From: Selaginella tamariscina
Taxonomy: Eukaryota; Streptophyta; Lycopodiopsida; Selaginellales; Selaginellaceae
Assembly (NCBI GenBank): GCA_003024785.1
Contig: PUQB01000166.1
Span: 271,071 to 335,070, forward strand
Direction of reading: 5' to 3'
Length of the DNA stretch: 64,000 nucleotides
Shown here: positions 11,325-24,130 of the stretch, piece by piece
Position numbering within the stretch: the first letter of the stretch is position 1
Layout: each line of letters starts with the position of its first letter
Program-made: the position numbers and the translations under genes
Notes under the pieces: model-generated
The model's database searches: none
What the model was told of the DNA's origin: nothing
What the model saw: only the letters and a program-made list of their open reading frames with translations

Positions 11325-14300
11325 ATGGAGGCAGGGGAGGGCGATGATCCGATGCAGATTGAAGGAGCGGCGGTGGTGCTGCAGCAGAGCGATTTCAATC
11401 CAGACTATTTGCGGGTCTACTACAGTAAGATTTATGTCATTTCTTGTTTTTTTTCCCCTGTTTTTGTGCTGGAATCTGTGTAAAAATCCGTCTTCTGCAC
11501 TTCGGTGTTAAAATGTGTGTGGAAATCTGTGTGTTCTGCGTCCGGAATCTGTGGATCTTGCATTTTCAGGACGGATTTTCCCCTTTGCCGAGATGCACAA
11601 ATGGCTTGCATACGGAAACGGTATGTATTCAGTTCCGATTATATAGCTGAGCGATTATGTACACAGGTGTATACACGTTTATCAAATTGGTATTTATTCT
11701 TATATACACGTTTATACATATTCCTATATGTGTGTGTGTGTAAAGATATATTTATTAAGAGTATGCTTATAAGAGTATCTTCTATGTTTATATATCTAAC
11801 TACATTGCAGCATTCATAAGAACACACACACACATGCTATAAAAGCAGGAACCTTTAACAACACAATGAAGTATGATTGGTTTTATATTTATATATATGG
11901 ATAATACGTTTGTGTCTGTAGATGGGAAACATCCGGCTTGTGATTCTTCTTATTTCGGAAGACGAGAGTTTTCTTTTACACTGGAGCATGACATCTATCT
12001 GCGGTACATGTCGTTTCGTGATTCTGTCGAACTCGAGTCTACCGTGTGTCAGAAGAATCCTTGCAAAATAGACATTGGAGCTGTCTATAATGTTGATGTA
12101 AGCTTACATACATACATGCATACATAAATATATTTATCCGATTGTTTCATTTTCATTGAACTTTTTTGTTTTCTAGCCGGCTAAACGTTCAGCTTATGCC
12201 AACAATTCAAGTGATCGAGTATTTGCTCCTGTCGAAAAGGAGCTTGTTTTCGACGTTGTAAGTATATTAAATAACGTCGGAACATATAGACATATATTAT
12301 GATACATTAAAACATACAGCGTGTAAGTATATCTTGTCTAATGCATTGATGTATAGGATATGACAGATTATGACGATATTCGAAACTGCTGTTCTGGAGC
12401 CGACATTTGCTTGGATTGCTGGCCGCTTATGACCATTGCCATAAAAGTTGTTGACACGGCTTTGCGAGGTATCGTTTTGTGTTTGTGTATACACGGATAC
12501 TTGCACACACACACACACACACGCGCACACACACACACAAATGTATGCACAGATACGTGTGTAGATTCATATGATGTATATATGGACAGAGTATGAACTA
12601 ACATACATTACTAGAGGACTTTGGATTCGAGCATCTACTATGGGTGTACAGTGGTCGACGAGGTGTACATTGCTGGGTCTGTGACGCTCGAGCCCGCAGG
12701 TTAGTATGCTTTAATCGTAATTGAAAGTATGATTATCAACATTGTTATTTCTAACAGCGATTTTACAGTTTAAGTAATGAGCAAAGGATGGCCATAGCGG
12801 ATTATTTTCGTGTCTACAAGGTTGGTTCAAATTTCTGTGTCGTTCCAAAAGCTTATTACTGGCATTTAATCACAGGGAAATGAAAACAATAACCGGAAAG
12901 TAGCCTTGTCTGGTGCTCTTCATCCATTTCTAAAGTAAATGTGTGTGTGTGTGCGCGCACGCACGCGCGTTAATTGAAACTTTACAGACGTGCTTATGAA
13001 GATGTTTTAATTCGCTATTTTGAACGAGAATTGGTTACAAAGCAAAGCTTGCTGCACCCAGAAGCTAACTATGAAAAAGTTCTTAAGCTGATACCGGATG
13101 AATGTAAGTGTTTATTTAATTGTTACTATACACAAATGTGTGTGTGTGTTCATATTATATATGTATATTTCGCCAGCTTTTGTTGAACACATGCAAGCTA
13201 AGTGGGGGGACAAAAGGCGCGGTGCGCAGTCTAAAGCCGGTATAGATGGAGAACGTTGGCAAGAATTAAGGAGCAAACTGGAGACGAAAAAGGTTTGTTT
13301 TGACATCTATTGGTCCTACACACTCATGTATGCATAGAGAGAGAGAGAGGGATGTCATAAATATCAGTATAAACAAGTACAGCTCCTACACACCATGTAT
13401 ATAAAGAGAGAGACAGATATCTATATATGTCATAATATCAGTACAACAAGTAATGCTACTTTTATGCAGATGAGTCGTATCGTTCAAGAAGTCGTATTCT
13501 CCTGCACATATCCCAGACTCGACTTGGAGGTGAGGAAATCTATTATTCATATATTTATGCTTGTATGTATACACACGTATATTTGTGTTACGCATACATA
13601 CACACATACATACTGCGTTTTTTAACACACTGAAATAGGGATATAGAACCTGGCTATGGAGAGAGAGAGAGAGAGAGAGAGAGATTCATAAGTGTACACT
13701 TCTGATGTACAAGTACCTGTTATGTGTGTTGTGTGTGTGTGATTAAGCAGATTTTTTTTTTAACAGGTGACCAAGCACACTAACCATTTATTAAAGGCTC
13801 CTTTCTGCATTCACCCGAAGACTGGTAAATTTATAATCAAAAGAATGTTATATGAGCTAATAATATTTCATACAGGTCGTGTGTGTGTGCCTATTGATCC
13901 AGATAATTGCGATAGTTTTGATCCCACAAGTGTACCTACATTACCACAGGTATCATAAAGTTTTACGTGCTGTATGTTTTATTCAATTAATATAATAAAC
14001 TTACCAGTATATATAGATGTATTTGTTATATGTTTAAAAAATACATATTATGGCAGCTTCTAAATGAATTAAACATGGATGGTGATGCACGCTCTGTTAC
14101 TCGAGGTATGTGTGGGTGTATATGTGTATGTTGTAGATATGAATAAATTTGTATATTCATTATGTACACACACACTCATTTTTTATTAATGCAGACTGGG
14201 AGCGTACATCTCTTGCGGAGTCTATACGTTTTTTCAAGTCTTCTTTTCTTGAACCTCTCCTTAGGGATTGTAAGGTATAAAATGTATATCATTAGATTAA

Positions 14301-14414
14301 TACGAATGTGTCTGTTGAGGTCTGTTTTTATGTCATTTTATGCAGTCTCGCTTGGAAGCAAGCCATAATCAAAAGGTACAAGAGCGTTCTTCAAGGCCCA
14401 ACTTTACCTGGTGA
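11325..14414 (+). CDS. PRIM1: DNA primase small (catalytic) subunit
   Basis: Catalytic subunit of the DNA polymerase alpha-primase complex, which makes RNA primers in the nucleus. I reconstruct 16 exons: 11325-11424, 11570-11620, 11922-12097, 12177-12257, 12357-12468, 12615-12699, 12769-12820, 12876-12934, 12988-13103, 13177-13292, 13470-13529, 13767-13824, 13876-13949, 14057-14105, 14195-14274 and 14346-14414. Together they give 445 residues with all phases agreeing and GT-AG borders throughout. Visible motifs: [15 protein letters not shown] near residue 70, the metal-binding DMTDYDD with both catalytic aspartates, Cys residues in [12 protein letters not shown] for zinc, [12 protein letters not shown], and [12 protein letters not shown] near the C-terminus. 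It is the one long gene here with no frame break. The E2F pair upstream fits S-phase expression. Confidence 0.97.
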
Positions 14415-14426
14415 ATTTAGTCCTGG

Positions 14427-14483
<57 letters not shown>

Positions 14484-14964
14484 CACACAACAAGACATAC
14501 ATATGTACGATAAATACGCATATACCTGTTTATTAGTATGTATATAGCATAGTCATAAGAAATACTAACACACAAGTCTTAGATATATACAATATGTACA
14601 CCTGTTCATATGTATATATATAATAACTGTGATACTCATGCAGGTCGGGAATGTGCTATCATGGTCTGCAGTTAGGTAGACCTTATGATATATGTATTAA
14701 ACCTTGCTAAACCGGTATTAAAAAGAATGCCATTTAGTTTATACATACACACACACATATATATATGTATGTACGTAAGTAACTCATACTTTATAGAAAG
14801 TAATAAAAAAATTTAAAAAGGTATTATGAATAATCTCCTCAACTTTATATACTTTAGATTTCTATATTATAATCATTACTGTATACCATACATTGTTTGC
14901 TTTCACTTTATGCTTTTTTCTTTTTGCAATGAAAGCTTATGAATGTGTAGGTTATTTTGTCGCT

Positions 14965-15001
<37 letters not shown>

Positions 15002-15535
15002 CCACACACACTCAAATAGTAATAAAATATGTATCCTATCATATGTCCTTGTATCCTATTATATATCGTATCTTATTCCAGACATATACTATGTATTTTG
15101 GGAAGGTTCATGGAATTTAACTTTTGACGAGATATTTTGGCTGCATGCATGTGGCCGCATGTCGGATACAAGAACTATTTAATATGTATATAAATTCTCA
15201 TTGGTTACTCATACGGTATATTTCAACAATATATTCATTAATATGCATTACACTACATGTTTATGTGTTTATTGTTTAAGTATTCTCTTTACATTGAAGT
15301 AGCCGCTGACCTGAAAATACTGGATAACTGCATAGTCCAACTGCATAGTCCGAGGACTATGCAGACTGTCATGTTCACGCGGCTGGCGTGAGGTCGGTCA
15401 TTGTGTAGGCGTATATACATACACCTACGTGTGTATGTACACACAGACTTTTACGTGCACACGTCTGTGTTTACATATATAGATCTTTCTTTATAAGGCC
15501 CATGCAGTTCTGAGGTAGCACATAGAGGCGCAAGC
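14415..15535. other. primase-CER1 intergenic region
   Basis: No gene seen. It holds CT/CA compound microsatellites at about 14429-14488 and 14962-15012, AT-rich DNA, and a CER1-proximal stretch. That stretch contains a perfect 24-nt inverted repeat at 15341-15364 and a TATAAGG box at 15492-15498. Confidence 0.7.
15327..15364. promoter_or_regulatory. CER1: CER1-proximal palindrome and direct half-site
   Basis: CTGCATAGTCC (15341-15351), a GA spacer and GGACTATGCAG (15354-15364) form a perfect inverted repeat with 11-bp arms. A further direct half-site ends at about 15338. It lies about 170 bp before the CER1 ATG. The factor is unknown; a role as a dimer binding site is inference. Confidence 0.5.
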
Positions 15536-16312
15536 ATGGCAACACATCCTGGTCGGTTCACAGATTGGCCTTGGCAAAAGACTTGGAAATTTCAAGGTTT
15601 TATTATTATATTAGACATACGTGTGTGTGTGAAGAGAGAGAGAGAGAAAGAGTGAGTGAGCATATAGATTGAATGTAGCATTGTTTGATCATGTGTTTGT
15701 GTGTGTGTGTGTGTGTGATGACACACAGACACGATACAAACTTTCTTATTGCAGTATATCGTATACTTGCCTTTGGTTGTGGATGCGATTCGTATGGTGT
15801 TTCTGGGAGTCCAGACACGAACGTTTCCTTGCACGTGTTTGTTATTTCTCTTCTTCGGTATGTTCAAGGGCAGCTGTGGATGAGCGTTACCAGGTTTCAT
15901 GATCTTGTTAAGAAGCACCAAGTTCAGCAGAAGATTATGAAGTTTGAGCAGCTCGATCGAGAATCTAACTGGTTAGAATGTTGCATGTGTGTGTGTGTGT
16001 GTGTGTGTATGGCTAACATATACTGGATGCATGCATGTACACATTGTTGATGACTGATAATTACTTACGAGTACAACTTAGATACATTGTTAAAGCATAT
16101 AAAATGTATACAATATAGAAATATACAGTATGTATATAGCCGTTCCAGTGTATAGTTACTTTTGTGCGTGTGTGCTTGAAATGAACATATCTTCTGCATA
16201 TATAAATGCCAAATATATATTATACTACTCTTCTTACCTCGTATACATATAATATAAGTTACATTATGATCACTTAAACAGATGAAACTCTAATGTGGTT
16301 ATTATTAAATAG

Positions 16313-16368
<56 letters not shown>

Positions 16369-17630
16369 GCTACAGGTGTTTACACTGATTCTGTTATATG
16401 CAGGGAGGACTTCATAATACTAAGTGCAGTGACAATTGCAGGCCTGTCTAAGTTGTTACCCACATACCTCCAAACTCAGTACCCAATGTGGAACTGGATT
16501 GGGTTTGTATTCACCATCTTCTGGCACATAGGCCCCGTAGAGTTCCTCTACTACTGGTTCCACAGGGCACTCCATCACCATTACCTCTACACGAGGTACC
16601 ATTCGCACCACCACTCGTCGTTCCAGACACAGGCCGTCACTGGAAATGTGCATCCCTTTGCTGAGCACCTCGCCTACCTTGTGTTGTTCGGCTCCCCTGT
16701 TGCTGTTTGCTCCTTCATGGGTATCAACTCTCTCTCCGTAATTTACGGTTACATACTCTGGTTCGATTTATGAACAATATTGGACACTGTAACTGGGAGT
16801 TTATGCCCTTGTGGCTCTATAAACCACTCAAGTACCTCGTCTACACCCCATCGTAAGTCTCTCTCTCTCTCTCTCACACACACACATGCAGATTATGACT
16901 TACTATATGCAGATTTCATTCACTTCACCACACTCAAGTTCATGCCAACTTCTGCTTGTATATGCCTCTCTATGACTACTTATACGGAACTATGGATAAA
17001 TCCTCCGATCAACTCTATATAGCAGCACGTCAAGGTTGGTTACTCTCTCTCTCTCTCTCTCTCTCTTACGAACTACTTACACAGGGAGGACGGAGACAGT
17101 GGATGTTGTGTTTTGACACATCCAGCGGACCTGTTATCTGTGTTTCACTATTGTTTTGGTATACCTTCGTTTGCAGCACATCCATACGAGAGAAAGTGGT
17201 ATATTCGGCTCTTGTACCCCTTGGCTATTCCTTTAATGCTTCTTCTTTGGGCATTTGGAACGACGTTTACTGTAGACGATTACATGGTTGATAAGCTGCA
17301 TGTCCAGACTTGGGCCATCCCCAGATTCAATTTCCACGTACGAACACATTGATATATATGTGTGTATGCATACACACATATTACTATGCGTGTACGTGTG
17401 CCTAAGTCTTGTGTTTCTTATGTGGGATGGTGTGTATGCAGTACTCCTTGTCATGGGAGAGATCAAGGATCAATATGCTTATTGAGAAGGCTATCCTTTC
17501 TGCACAAGAAAAAGGCGCTAAGGTTATATGCCTTGGAATGCACAACAAGGTAATTACTATAATATTTATCTACGTGTGTGTATTATATAATTCCTTATCA
17601 TACACTATTGCACTAAGTACAATGATGTCT

Positions 17631-17665
<35 letters not shown>

Positions 17666-18899
17666 GTGGGTGTGTATGTGCATTCTCTATATATACTAAC
17701 TTCTTGAATACACGCACACGCACACGCACACACCAGGATGAACAACTGAATGCAAATGGAGCACTATTCTTGAAGAACAACGGAGACTTGAAGATAGAAG
17801 TAGTAGATGGAAGCACTCTCACAACGGCAATTGTGGTGAACAAAGTACCTCACGACGTGAATGAGGTTTTCTTAACTGGGGCTGAGGTTAAAGTTGGGCG
17901 TGCAATTGCAAATTACCTCTGCAGTTACCGTGAAAATATTACCTCACTGAAGGTAATCCTCTGTGTGTGTGTGTGTGTGCGTGCGTGTGTGCGTAATGTG
18001 TGTTTTGTATACAGAGAATGATGCATATTCATACATGATATATAAAATGATACACAATACATGTGTATGTTGAGCAGTACACATATATACATATCATACG
18101 TATTTTATATTTTATATTAATATCAGCTATTGGTCCAGGTCATGGTTAAGTCTGTGCATGTTTTCGAAGCTTTAAAGAAGTCAATCCCTCAGGAGTTTCA
18201 TCACAAGCTGGTTATGGTGGATTCATTGGAGAAAAGAGAAACAATGCAAGGTGTGTGTGTGTGTGTGCGTGTGTGGAGGTATATATATCTTGACCTTATA
18301 TTTTTACTTTGATAAACATACATATAATATGTATGCATGCATATTCTTTTACGAAGGCCTCTCTCTCTCTCTCTCTCTCTTATATATATATATATTGTGC
18401 AGACTTGGATAGTGGGGAATGCACTAGCAGCATCTGAACAACAATATGCTCTCCCTGGAACACACTTTTACCAGTTTACTGAAGAATGCATGTGCGAGGC
18501 ACGTGAGGATTGTTTTTATGCACATCTTCCCGCTATGTCTCTTCCTACTGGATTTAAAGGACTCTGGGCATGTGAGGTAATTAAATAATTTTTTTCTTAA
18601 ATATTTTTATTTTTCTTTTATATAAATATTTAAAACATTTTAGTATGGTTGCACCGATAAGTTTATGGTCTTTAAATTACATTGTAATTATATGTAACAT
18701 GCACGAATGTTTAGTGTTTTTATTTATTATGAGTACAGGGGAAACTGCCACGTGGAGTCATTCAAGGTAGCCACGCAGGAGGCATCGTGCAAGCTTACAG
18801 GGATGTAATAAGCATGAGGTTGGGAACACTGTGGATGTTGCTAAGGTTGATAGTGTTATGAAAGCTGCTCTGGACTACGGCTTTCTCCCTCACTATTGA
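15536..18899 (+). CDS. CER1: CER1-like very-long-chain aldehyde decarbonylase (cuticular alkane synthesis)
   Basis: ER membrane enzyme of the fatty acid hydroxylase superfamily that, with CER3, turns very-long-chain acyl precursors into wax alkanes. Ten exons: 15536-15596, 15755-15971, 16404-16852, 16913-17034, 17085-17337, 17442-17549, 17737-17952, 18127-about 18252, 18403-18576 and 18739-18899, giving about 630 residues as in CER1. The start MATHPGRFTDWPW matches the family. The His clusters are present (HRALHHH, HSHHH, then HSLHH), as is the C-terminal WAX2-type domain (LEKRETMQ, GKLPRGVIQG, ending DYGFLPHY). Five one-base frame faults lie in conserved sequence: an extra T near 15591, a lost G near 15801, a lost T near 16768, a lost T near 17112 and a lost G near 18805. 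All but the last are in homopolymers. The exon 8 donor sits inside a (GT)n run, so its exact edge is uncertain. Either consensus errors or a very young pseudogene; I favour errors. Confidence 0.92.
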
Positions 18900-20290
18900 T
18901 ACATATATATATAGCAAAGATTAGTATTTATAGTTTTCTTTTTTATTTTTATAATTAAAAAATTATGTTGATTCCATTGTTTGATAGTATTAATTAATTA
19001 TTAACTTGTGTGTAAGCATACATTTTGAAAGAAAGATTTCACATACCATATGAGTTCTTAGTTAAGAGATTTCATATGTTATATAATATGATAATTATTC
19101 ATATGTTTATTTTTAAATTTATATTATGCTAATGATAAATGAAAATAAATTTAAATAAGTCTGTACTGAATAAGTTTGTAAAACTCCTTAATTTATGTTT
19201 TGTATAATATATAATTTTTAAATGTATAATTTATAAGTCTTTTAAATGTATAATATATAGTTTTTTAAAAGAGGACTACGTATATTAATTTAACAGATTA
19301 TACAATTGAAAATCCAATCATAAAATAATAAAAATTTACTTTAATAAATTTATGAAGAAGTCCCTTTGTAATGTTCACATACTCAAGACGCAAGCATCGT
19401 GAATAAAAATATGTTTTCACATCACACTATAAATATGTTATATTATATAAATTTTATAAATTTTCATATTTTATTACTTCAAATTAACACTTAATCCATA
19501 AATAGAAAAATAATAAAATCAAATTTTTTTTTTTTGATTTATTTCTGATTTATTGTAAACTGGGTAATTACACGAGATCATACAATTATTACATTAATTA
19601 ATTATTTTAATTTATAAGTTTTACTATAATTAGAAGTTTTTGTTTAATATTTTTTTATTATCTATTAAGTATATAAATCAGATATTTAAACTTATGTAAT
19701 CATATCAAACATATATTTTAAGGCACACACAAACAAACACATACACACGTACATATATGTGTATGTGTGATTTAAATTGCGATTGTATATAAAAGAATTG
19801 GATGGACAACAAAGATATGCATGGATATATACATATAATTCTCGTAAATTATCAAAATAACTATAGTTCTGTTAAAGAAATGCAAATATGTTTTTCATCT
19901 TTATCTATAACTTGTTATATTATAATATTGAGTTTGAGAATTTTTTATTTTATATGTGATGTGTCAAAATGTTACTTAAAAAAAGCTCCTTGATGATCAT
20001 TATCAGTTACTGTAACTTTTCAAACGGCATATTAATTTGTAAAACAATTTTGTTCACTAAACATTTCAATAATTCACTATACACTATTTTTTGATTTTTT
20101 TTCTTTTATTTATAAAAATCAACAAACTCTTAAAGCTAATCAACCATATCTTTTCTAAATCTTTCATAATTATAAATAGAATAAAAAGTGTTAAAATTTT
20201 CATCTTTAATAAAACTTTAAATTCCCTAAATCTCTTTATAACATTAATTAAAGCTTTTAACAAAGTTTTATTAAAACTCAATATCTTATT
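18900..20290. other. AT-rich region without genes
   Basis: Nothing codes. Only very AT-rich sequence and short open frames of biased composition. Confidence 0.7.
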
Positions 20291-20299
20291 TTAAATCAC

Positions 20300-21010
20300 T
20301 TTATTTTTTTCCCTTAGGATCTCCACTTCTTTATAAAACAAAATTTCCTTTTAACTAACGTTCTCAATTCATAAAACAAATTATTATTATTTCCATAATC
20401 ATACATAAGTGGATAACCTTTATTATCGATAATTAAACCATTCAAGTTAAATAAAAAGTTCATCTCTATTTTAACAATAGTGTTTATACATAATTCACCA
20501 ATGCTGATAAAATCAATATGTTCACTTTGAAACTTCATACTTAGTATGTTCATTATAATCTCTCATAAGAAATGTAAGATGTAGACATACTTGAAGTTTT
20601 TTTAATTTTTAAAGCAAATTCTATACTTTAACAAATGAGTTTTCATTTTGTAGATAAATCAAAACAGGTTCTAAATATTGACACAAATTTTTCAATGTTT
20701 TATGCTTAGTTAACCATCTGGATTTTCAAATCCTCTCAAATTTCAAGAGAGTATAATTTATCTCTTTGGATAATTCAAACAAAACATTTAATTTTACAGA
20801 GCTTTTGGAAAACAAAGAATAAAGCTTGTTCACCAATTTTTAACACAAAACATTACTGTTAGTGTTTTTGCCACATCTTCCATATAAAGATTTGCCACAC
20901 AATGAATAGATGTGAAGTATGGATTATTTTGCTTGAGCCTAGCAGCAACACCAAAACTTTGTAATAAATATGTTAAGATATTGTTTTGACACCTCTTTAT
21001 ATACATATAC
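20300..21010 (-). mobile_element. hAT-like (DUF4371/ZNF862-type) transposase relic
   Basis: On the minus strand, about 20990-20880 reads AARLKQNNPYFTSIHCVAN. This matches the 'RLK..NP.ITS.HCVAH' block of domesticated or active hAT-type proteins with DUF4371. Further downstream on the same strand, stop-riddled pieces near 20700 (ENPDG-LSIKH) and 20550-20410 (KFQSEHIDFISIGEL) resemble the later part of the same family. No terminal repeats identified. Matches in kind the relic at 34230-35010. Confidence 0.6.
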
Positions 21011-22260
21011 GTACAATATACAATTGTAGAGGTATACATATGTATATGTGAGTGTGTGTCAACACATACATACACAACCTTTGAAGAAAATCTTAAGATA
21101 CTCTATACATCCATATATATAAGTAAAGAGATAAAGAATCTACTTGTATACATATATAAATCACTGAAGTATATATGCACAAATATCTAATGTCACACAC
21201 ACACATATATACAGATATATATACATATAAATAAATAAATACACACACACACACATACATATACATATACATATGTGTGTGTAGTGTGTGTCAAGTGCAT
21301 ATTTACATAGCCGCTTCCATATATACACCATGAGAGATGTATGTATAAATGTACCTATACACAACGACCGTGTTTATATACAATATAACATATTGTATAT
21401 ACTCTCGGAGTAAGTCGACAGAAGGTTAGATTTCTCTCTCTCATACATAAGTATAATCATATTTACGTGATCTATTTATTTACATATTTCATTTCTCATA
21501 AATAATACATTAATATTTTAACTCAATAATACATAATTATTTTTATATTATGAATATGCAACACGAAGCATAATCAAATTTATTATTTACTAAAACTAAA
21601 TATTATATATTGAGTTTGAACGCTTTAGCTTTTGCTGCTTAACATAACAAATGTATTAAGTTTAAGCTATTAAATAATAAAGTTGTTATATGTACATAAA
21701 AACACTACAGTCAATGTTTTTATATTTCTTAATATAAAGTTATGAACGATATAGTATAAGTATCATGGTTTTTAAATATCACATTAAAACAAATAATGAA
21801 ATTATCACGTGCATAACAACATTTATGTTAAATATAATTAGTTATTAATCAAACGAGGAGAAGCGTATTATACCTGTGTTTCTAAACATGTACATGATAC
21901 GATACTTCATGTTTATTAACTATATGCTAAGTGTTTTGTATTGATTTTGCTTATTTTCTACATAATTTATAATTTTAACCTTTTGTTGCAACTTAATTAG
22001 TATTTGATATTTATATTGTATATATACATGTGGGTTTCAAAGACACTTAAATACAATAATAAAAGATGCACACGTACTTACTTTTGTATTCGTACACATA
22101 CACAAAACTAAAATTTCATTTACATACATGCAGACGGGCATTGGCATATCTGCAGACATGTATGTATGCGTATTCTGAACATTCCTTTGTATACGCTGCT
22201 GTATCATATTTATAGTTTAAGGTTATAAAGTGCCATTTCCAAGTCAGCACGATCCATATT
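21011..22260. other. AT-rich region with CA/TA simple repeats, no genes
   Basis: Alternating CA/TA tracts at about 21190-21285 and otherwise AT-rich sequence. No supported gene. Confidence 0.65.
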
Positions 22261-22264
22261 GCTC

Positions 22265-22535
22265 GAGGGCTGATGTGGACGTCGTCAGGCTGATGTGGAC
22301 ATCGTTGATAATTGGTGTACCACGTCAGGCGGGTGGTTGATAATTGGTATGGTTGATAATTAGGCTGTACCACGTCAAGCGGGTGATGTGGACGTAGTTG
22401 ATAATTTGGTGTACCATGTCTGGTCGGGTGGTTGATAATTGGGCTGTACCACGTCAAGCGGACGACGTGGACATAGTTGATAATTGGGCTTTACTACGTC
22501 AGGTGGGTGATGTGGACATGGTTGATCGTTGGTGT
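22265..22535 (+). repeat. degenerate minisatellite with ACGT cores
   Basis: About six irregular copies of GTTGATAATTGG followed by TACCACGTCARGCGGGTG and often by a GATGTGGAC segment. GC content is clearly above the surroundings. A single inverted copy occurs at about 41846-41886. Confidence 0.85.
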
Positions 22536-22914
22536 ACTCTTTTGTGTTATGTATTTGCCTAATACATTTTGTATATATATGTATGTATATGTATACATAG
22601 ACACATACATTAATATGTTTATAATGTGACAGCTCATATTAAGATTGTGTAGATGCATACATTATCTATTGCATGTATACAAGTATAAATACGTAGTTCT
22701 GTACGTAATTATACATCTTCAAACATATATAATTCATCTTATCATATCATGACATAATTGACACACGTACATTGATAAATATGTCTACACCTGTGTAGGT
22801 ATGGAAAATTATGCATATATGTATGACATTCCAAAAACTTTATACGTCATATATATATACATTTATATAATTAGACATCTTAATAAAAATTTATACGTGT
22901 GTTTAGGCGTATCA
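22536..22914. other. AT-rich spacer
   Basis: No gene seen; TATA/TACA-rich sequence leading into the first duplicated block. Confidence 0.6.
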
Positions 22915-23413
22915 GATAAAACCATTTACACCCACCACTGTAGCCTTATAGAAACCTACGGTGAATTCTGGAGGATGCATTTGTTACAACCGTATTATTC
23001 ATTATACATTTATTTATTAACACTGACACTGTATAAATTATTATTTAAAGTTCTCTCTTTTCGAATATTTAAACTCAAAATCCATCTAACAATTATATGA
23101 AATTAAATGTCAACGTTCTAGAGAGAGCACGACTGACTAGTAGTTTGAAAACATATATGTAAAATACTTATTTATATGTTATGAATGATAACTCAGTACT
23201 TACTGACATATCACATGTTTCTTTGACCTTTTTTTACAATTATTGCAGAACTACCCTTACACGAAAGTCGAAGGTATCCGTGTAAATGGACAATGATATA
23301 CTATATACATGACGTATGTGTGTGTACAACACGTGTATGTGTGGATGTGTAAAGGGATAAGAACAAGAATTATTATTAATTTGCTAGAAGCACGAGAGAA
23401 GTTGCAGTGGCGC

Positions 23414-23420
23414 TATAAAA
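23414..23420 (+). promoter_or_regulatory. TATA box of the Cys-rich peptide gene
   Basis: TATAAAA 40 bp before the ATG at 23460. The same box is kept in the direct copy near 45312. Confidence 0.65.
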
Positions 23421-23459
23421 GAAGTGCTATCTTGGGGAAGAAGAATCAAACTGGTGGAC

Positions 23460-23686
23460 ATGGGGCGTGGTGTGTTAGTCATTGGGCTATTTACTTTGCT
23501 GTTTGTGGCTGCAGCGAATGCGCAGTGCCCTTCTCGGCGCGGGATCTGTTTCTTCCAAGGCGAGGGAGCATGCAATGATTACTGTAAGAAATGCCACGCG
23601 GGACAACAGCACCGTGCGTTAAATGTCAGAGAGGCGAGTGCAGAGACTTAACTTGTACTTGCATCAATCCTTGTCCCCGTTGTTAA
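23460..23686 (+). CDS. small secreted Cys-rich peptide (unassigned family)
   Basis: A clear signal peptide: MGRGVLVIGLFTLLF followed by VAAANAQ, with cleavage expected after Ala-Asn-Ala. A Cys-rich mature part follows. As written, the frame leaves the Cys pattern after residue about 47 and stops at 23651. The +1 frame then continues the pattern, with CxC and CxxC-type spacing, to a TAA at 23684-23686. One G gained in the GGG run near 23601 would join the two, giving a 75-residue precursor with 12 cysteines in the mature part. This is not a classical defensin, snakin or LTP spacing, and I do not assign a function. Antimicrobial, signalling or metal-binding roles are all open. It is the only copy of its family here with a near-complete reading frame. 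Confidence 0.7.
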
Positions 23687-24130
23687 GTGAATACCACAAT
23701 CATGGTAGACCATGCTGTGTATGTCAGCCATGTATATATAAATAAAAACACTATATTCTGTACTTTTTGCACATTTTTTTTCTTCATATGTGCTTATGAT
23801 ATGATGTAGTATGCGCGTTAGATATATGATCTGATATAATATATATATATATTATTTTTTCAAACAGACGATTCTATATTATACATTCGCCATTATTATT
23901 TATGTTCATATTTACTAACAACAGTAAAAGCTAACATATACTTAATATTGAAATATTTAAATTTCATCACCTTTTATTTTATTGTTTTAACTATTATTTA
24001 AAAATACTTATTTGATAAACAATAATATTACGAGAAGACTAAAATTTGCTCTCCAAATCATTGATAATACCTTGTTTGTCTTCAAACATCCACGTCTCTT
24101 GCAGGTACTGACTCATTTCCTAAAGCAAAT

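Larger units (their letters stand above)
22915..24130 (+). repeat. duplicated block P, copy 1 (carries the Cys-rich peptide gene)
   Basis: Block marked in order by GAAACCTACGGTGAATTCTG (22949), GAGAGCACGACT (23125), TTACACGAAAGTCGAAGG (23258), the peptide gene, GCTTATGATATGATGTAGTATG (about 23792), and AAACATCCACGTCTCTTGCAGG (about 24083). Diverged copies lie at 25230-26110 (inverted), 26520-27150 (inverted), 32020-32940 (inverted) and 44880-45780 (direct). Confidence 0.85.

Noticed and set aside
20084..20294. Small Lys/Ile-rich proteins on both strands
   Set aside because: Low-complexity products of AT-rich DNA, with mirror-image frames on opposite strands.
22116..22457. 113-codon minus-strand frame over the 22 kb minisatellite
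   Set aside because: It translates the repeat unit and nothing else; repeated peptide is an effect of the DNA repeat.
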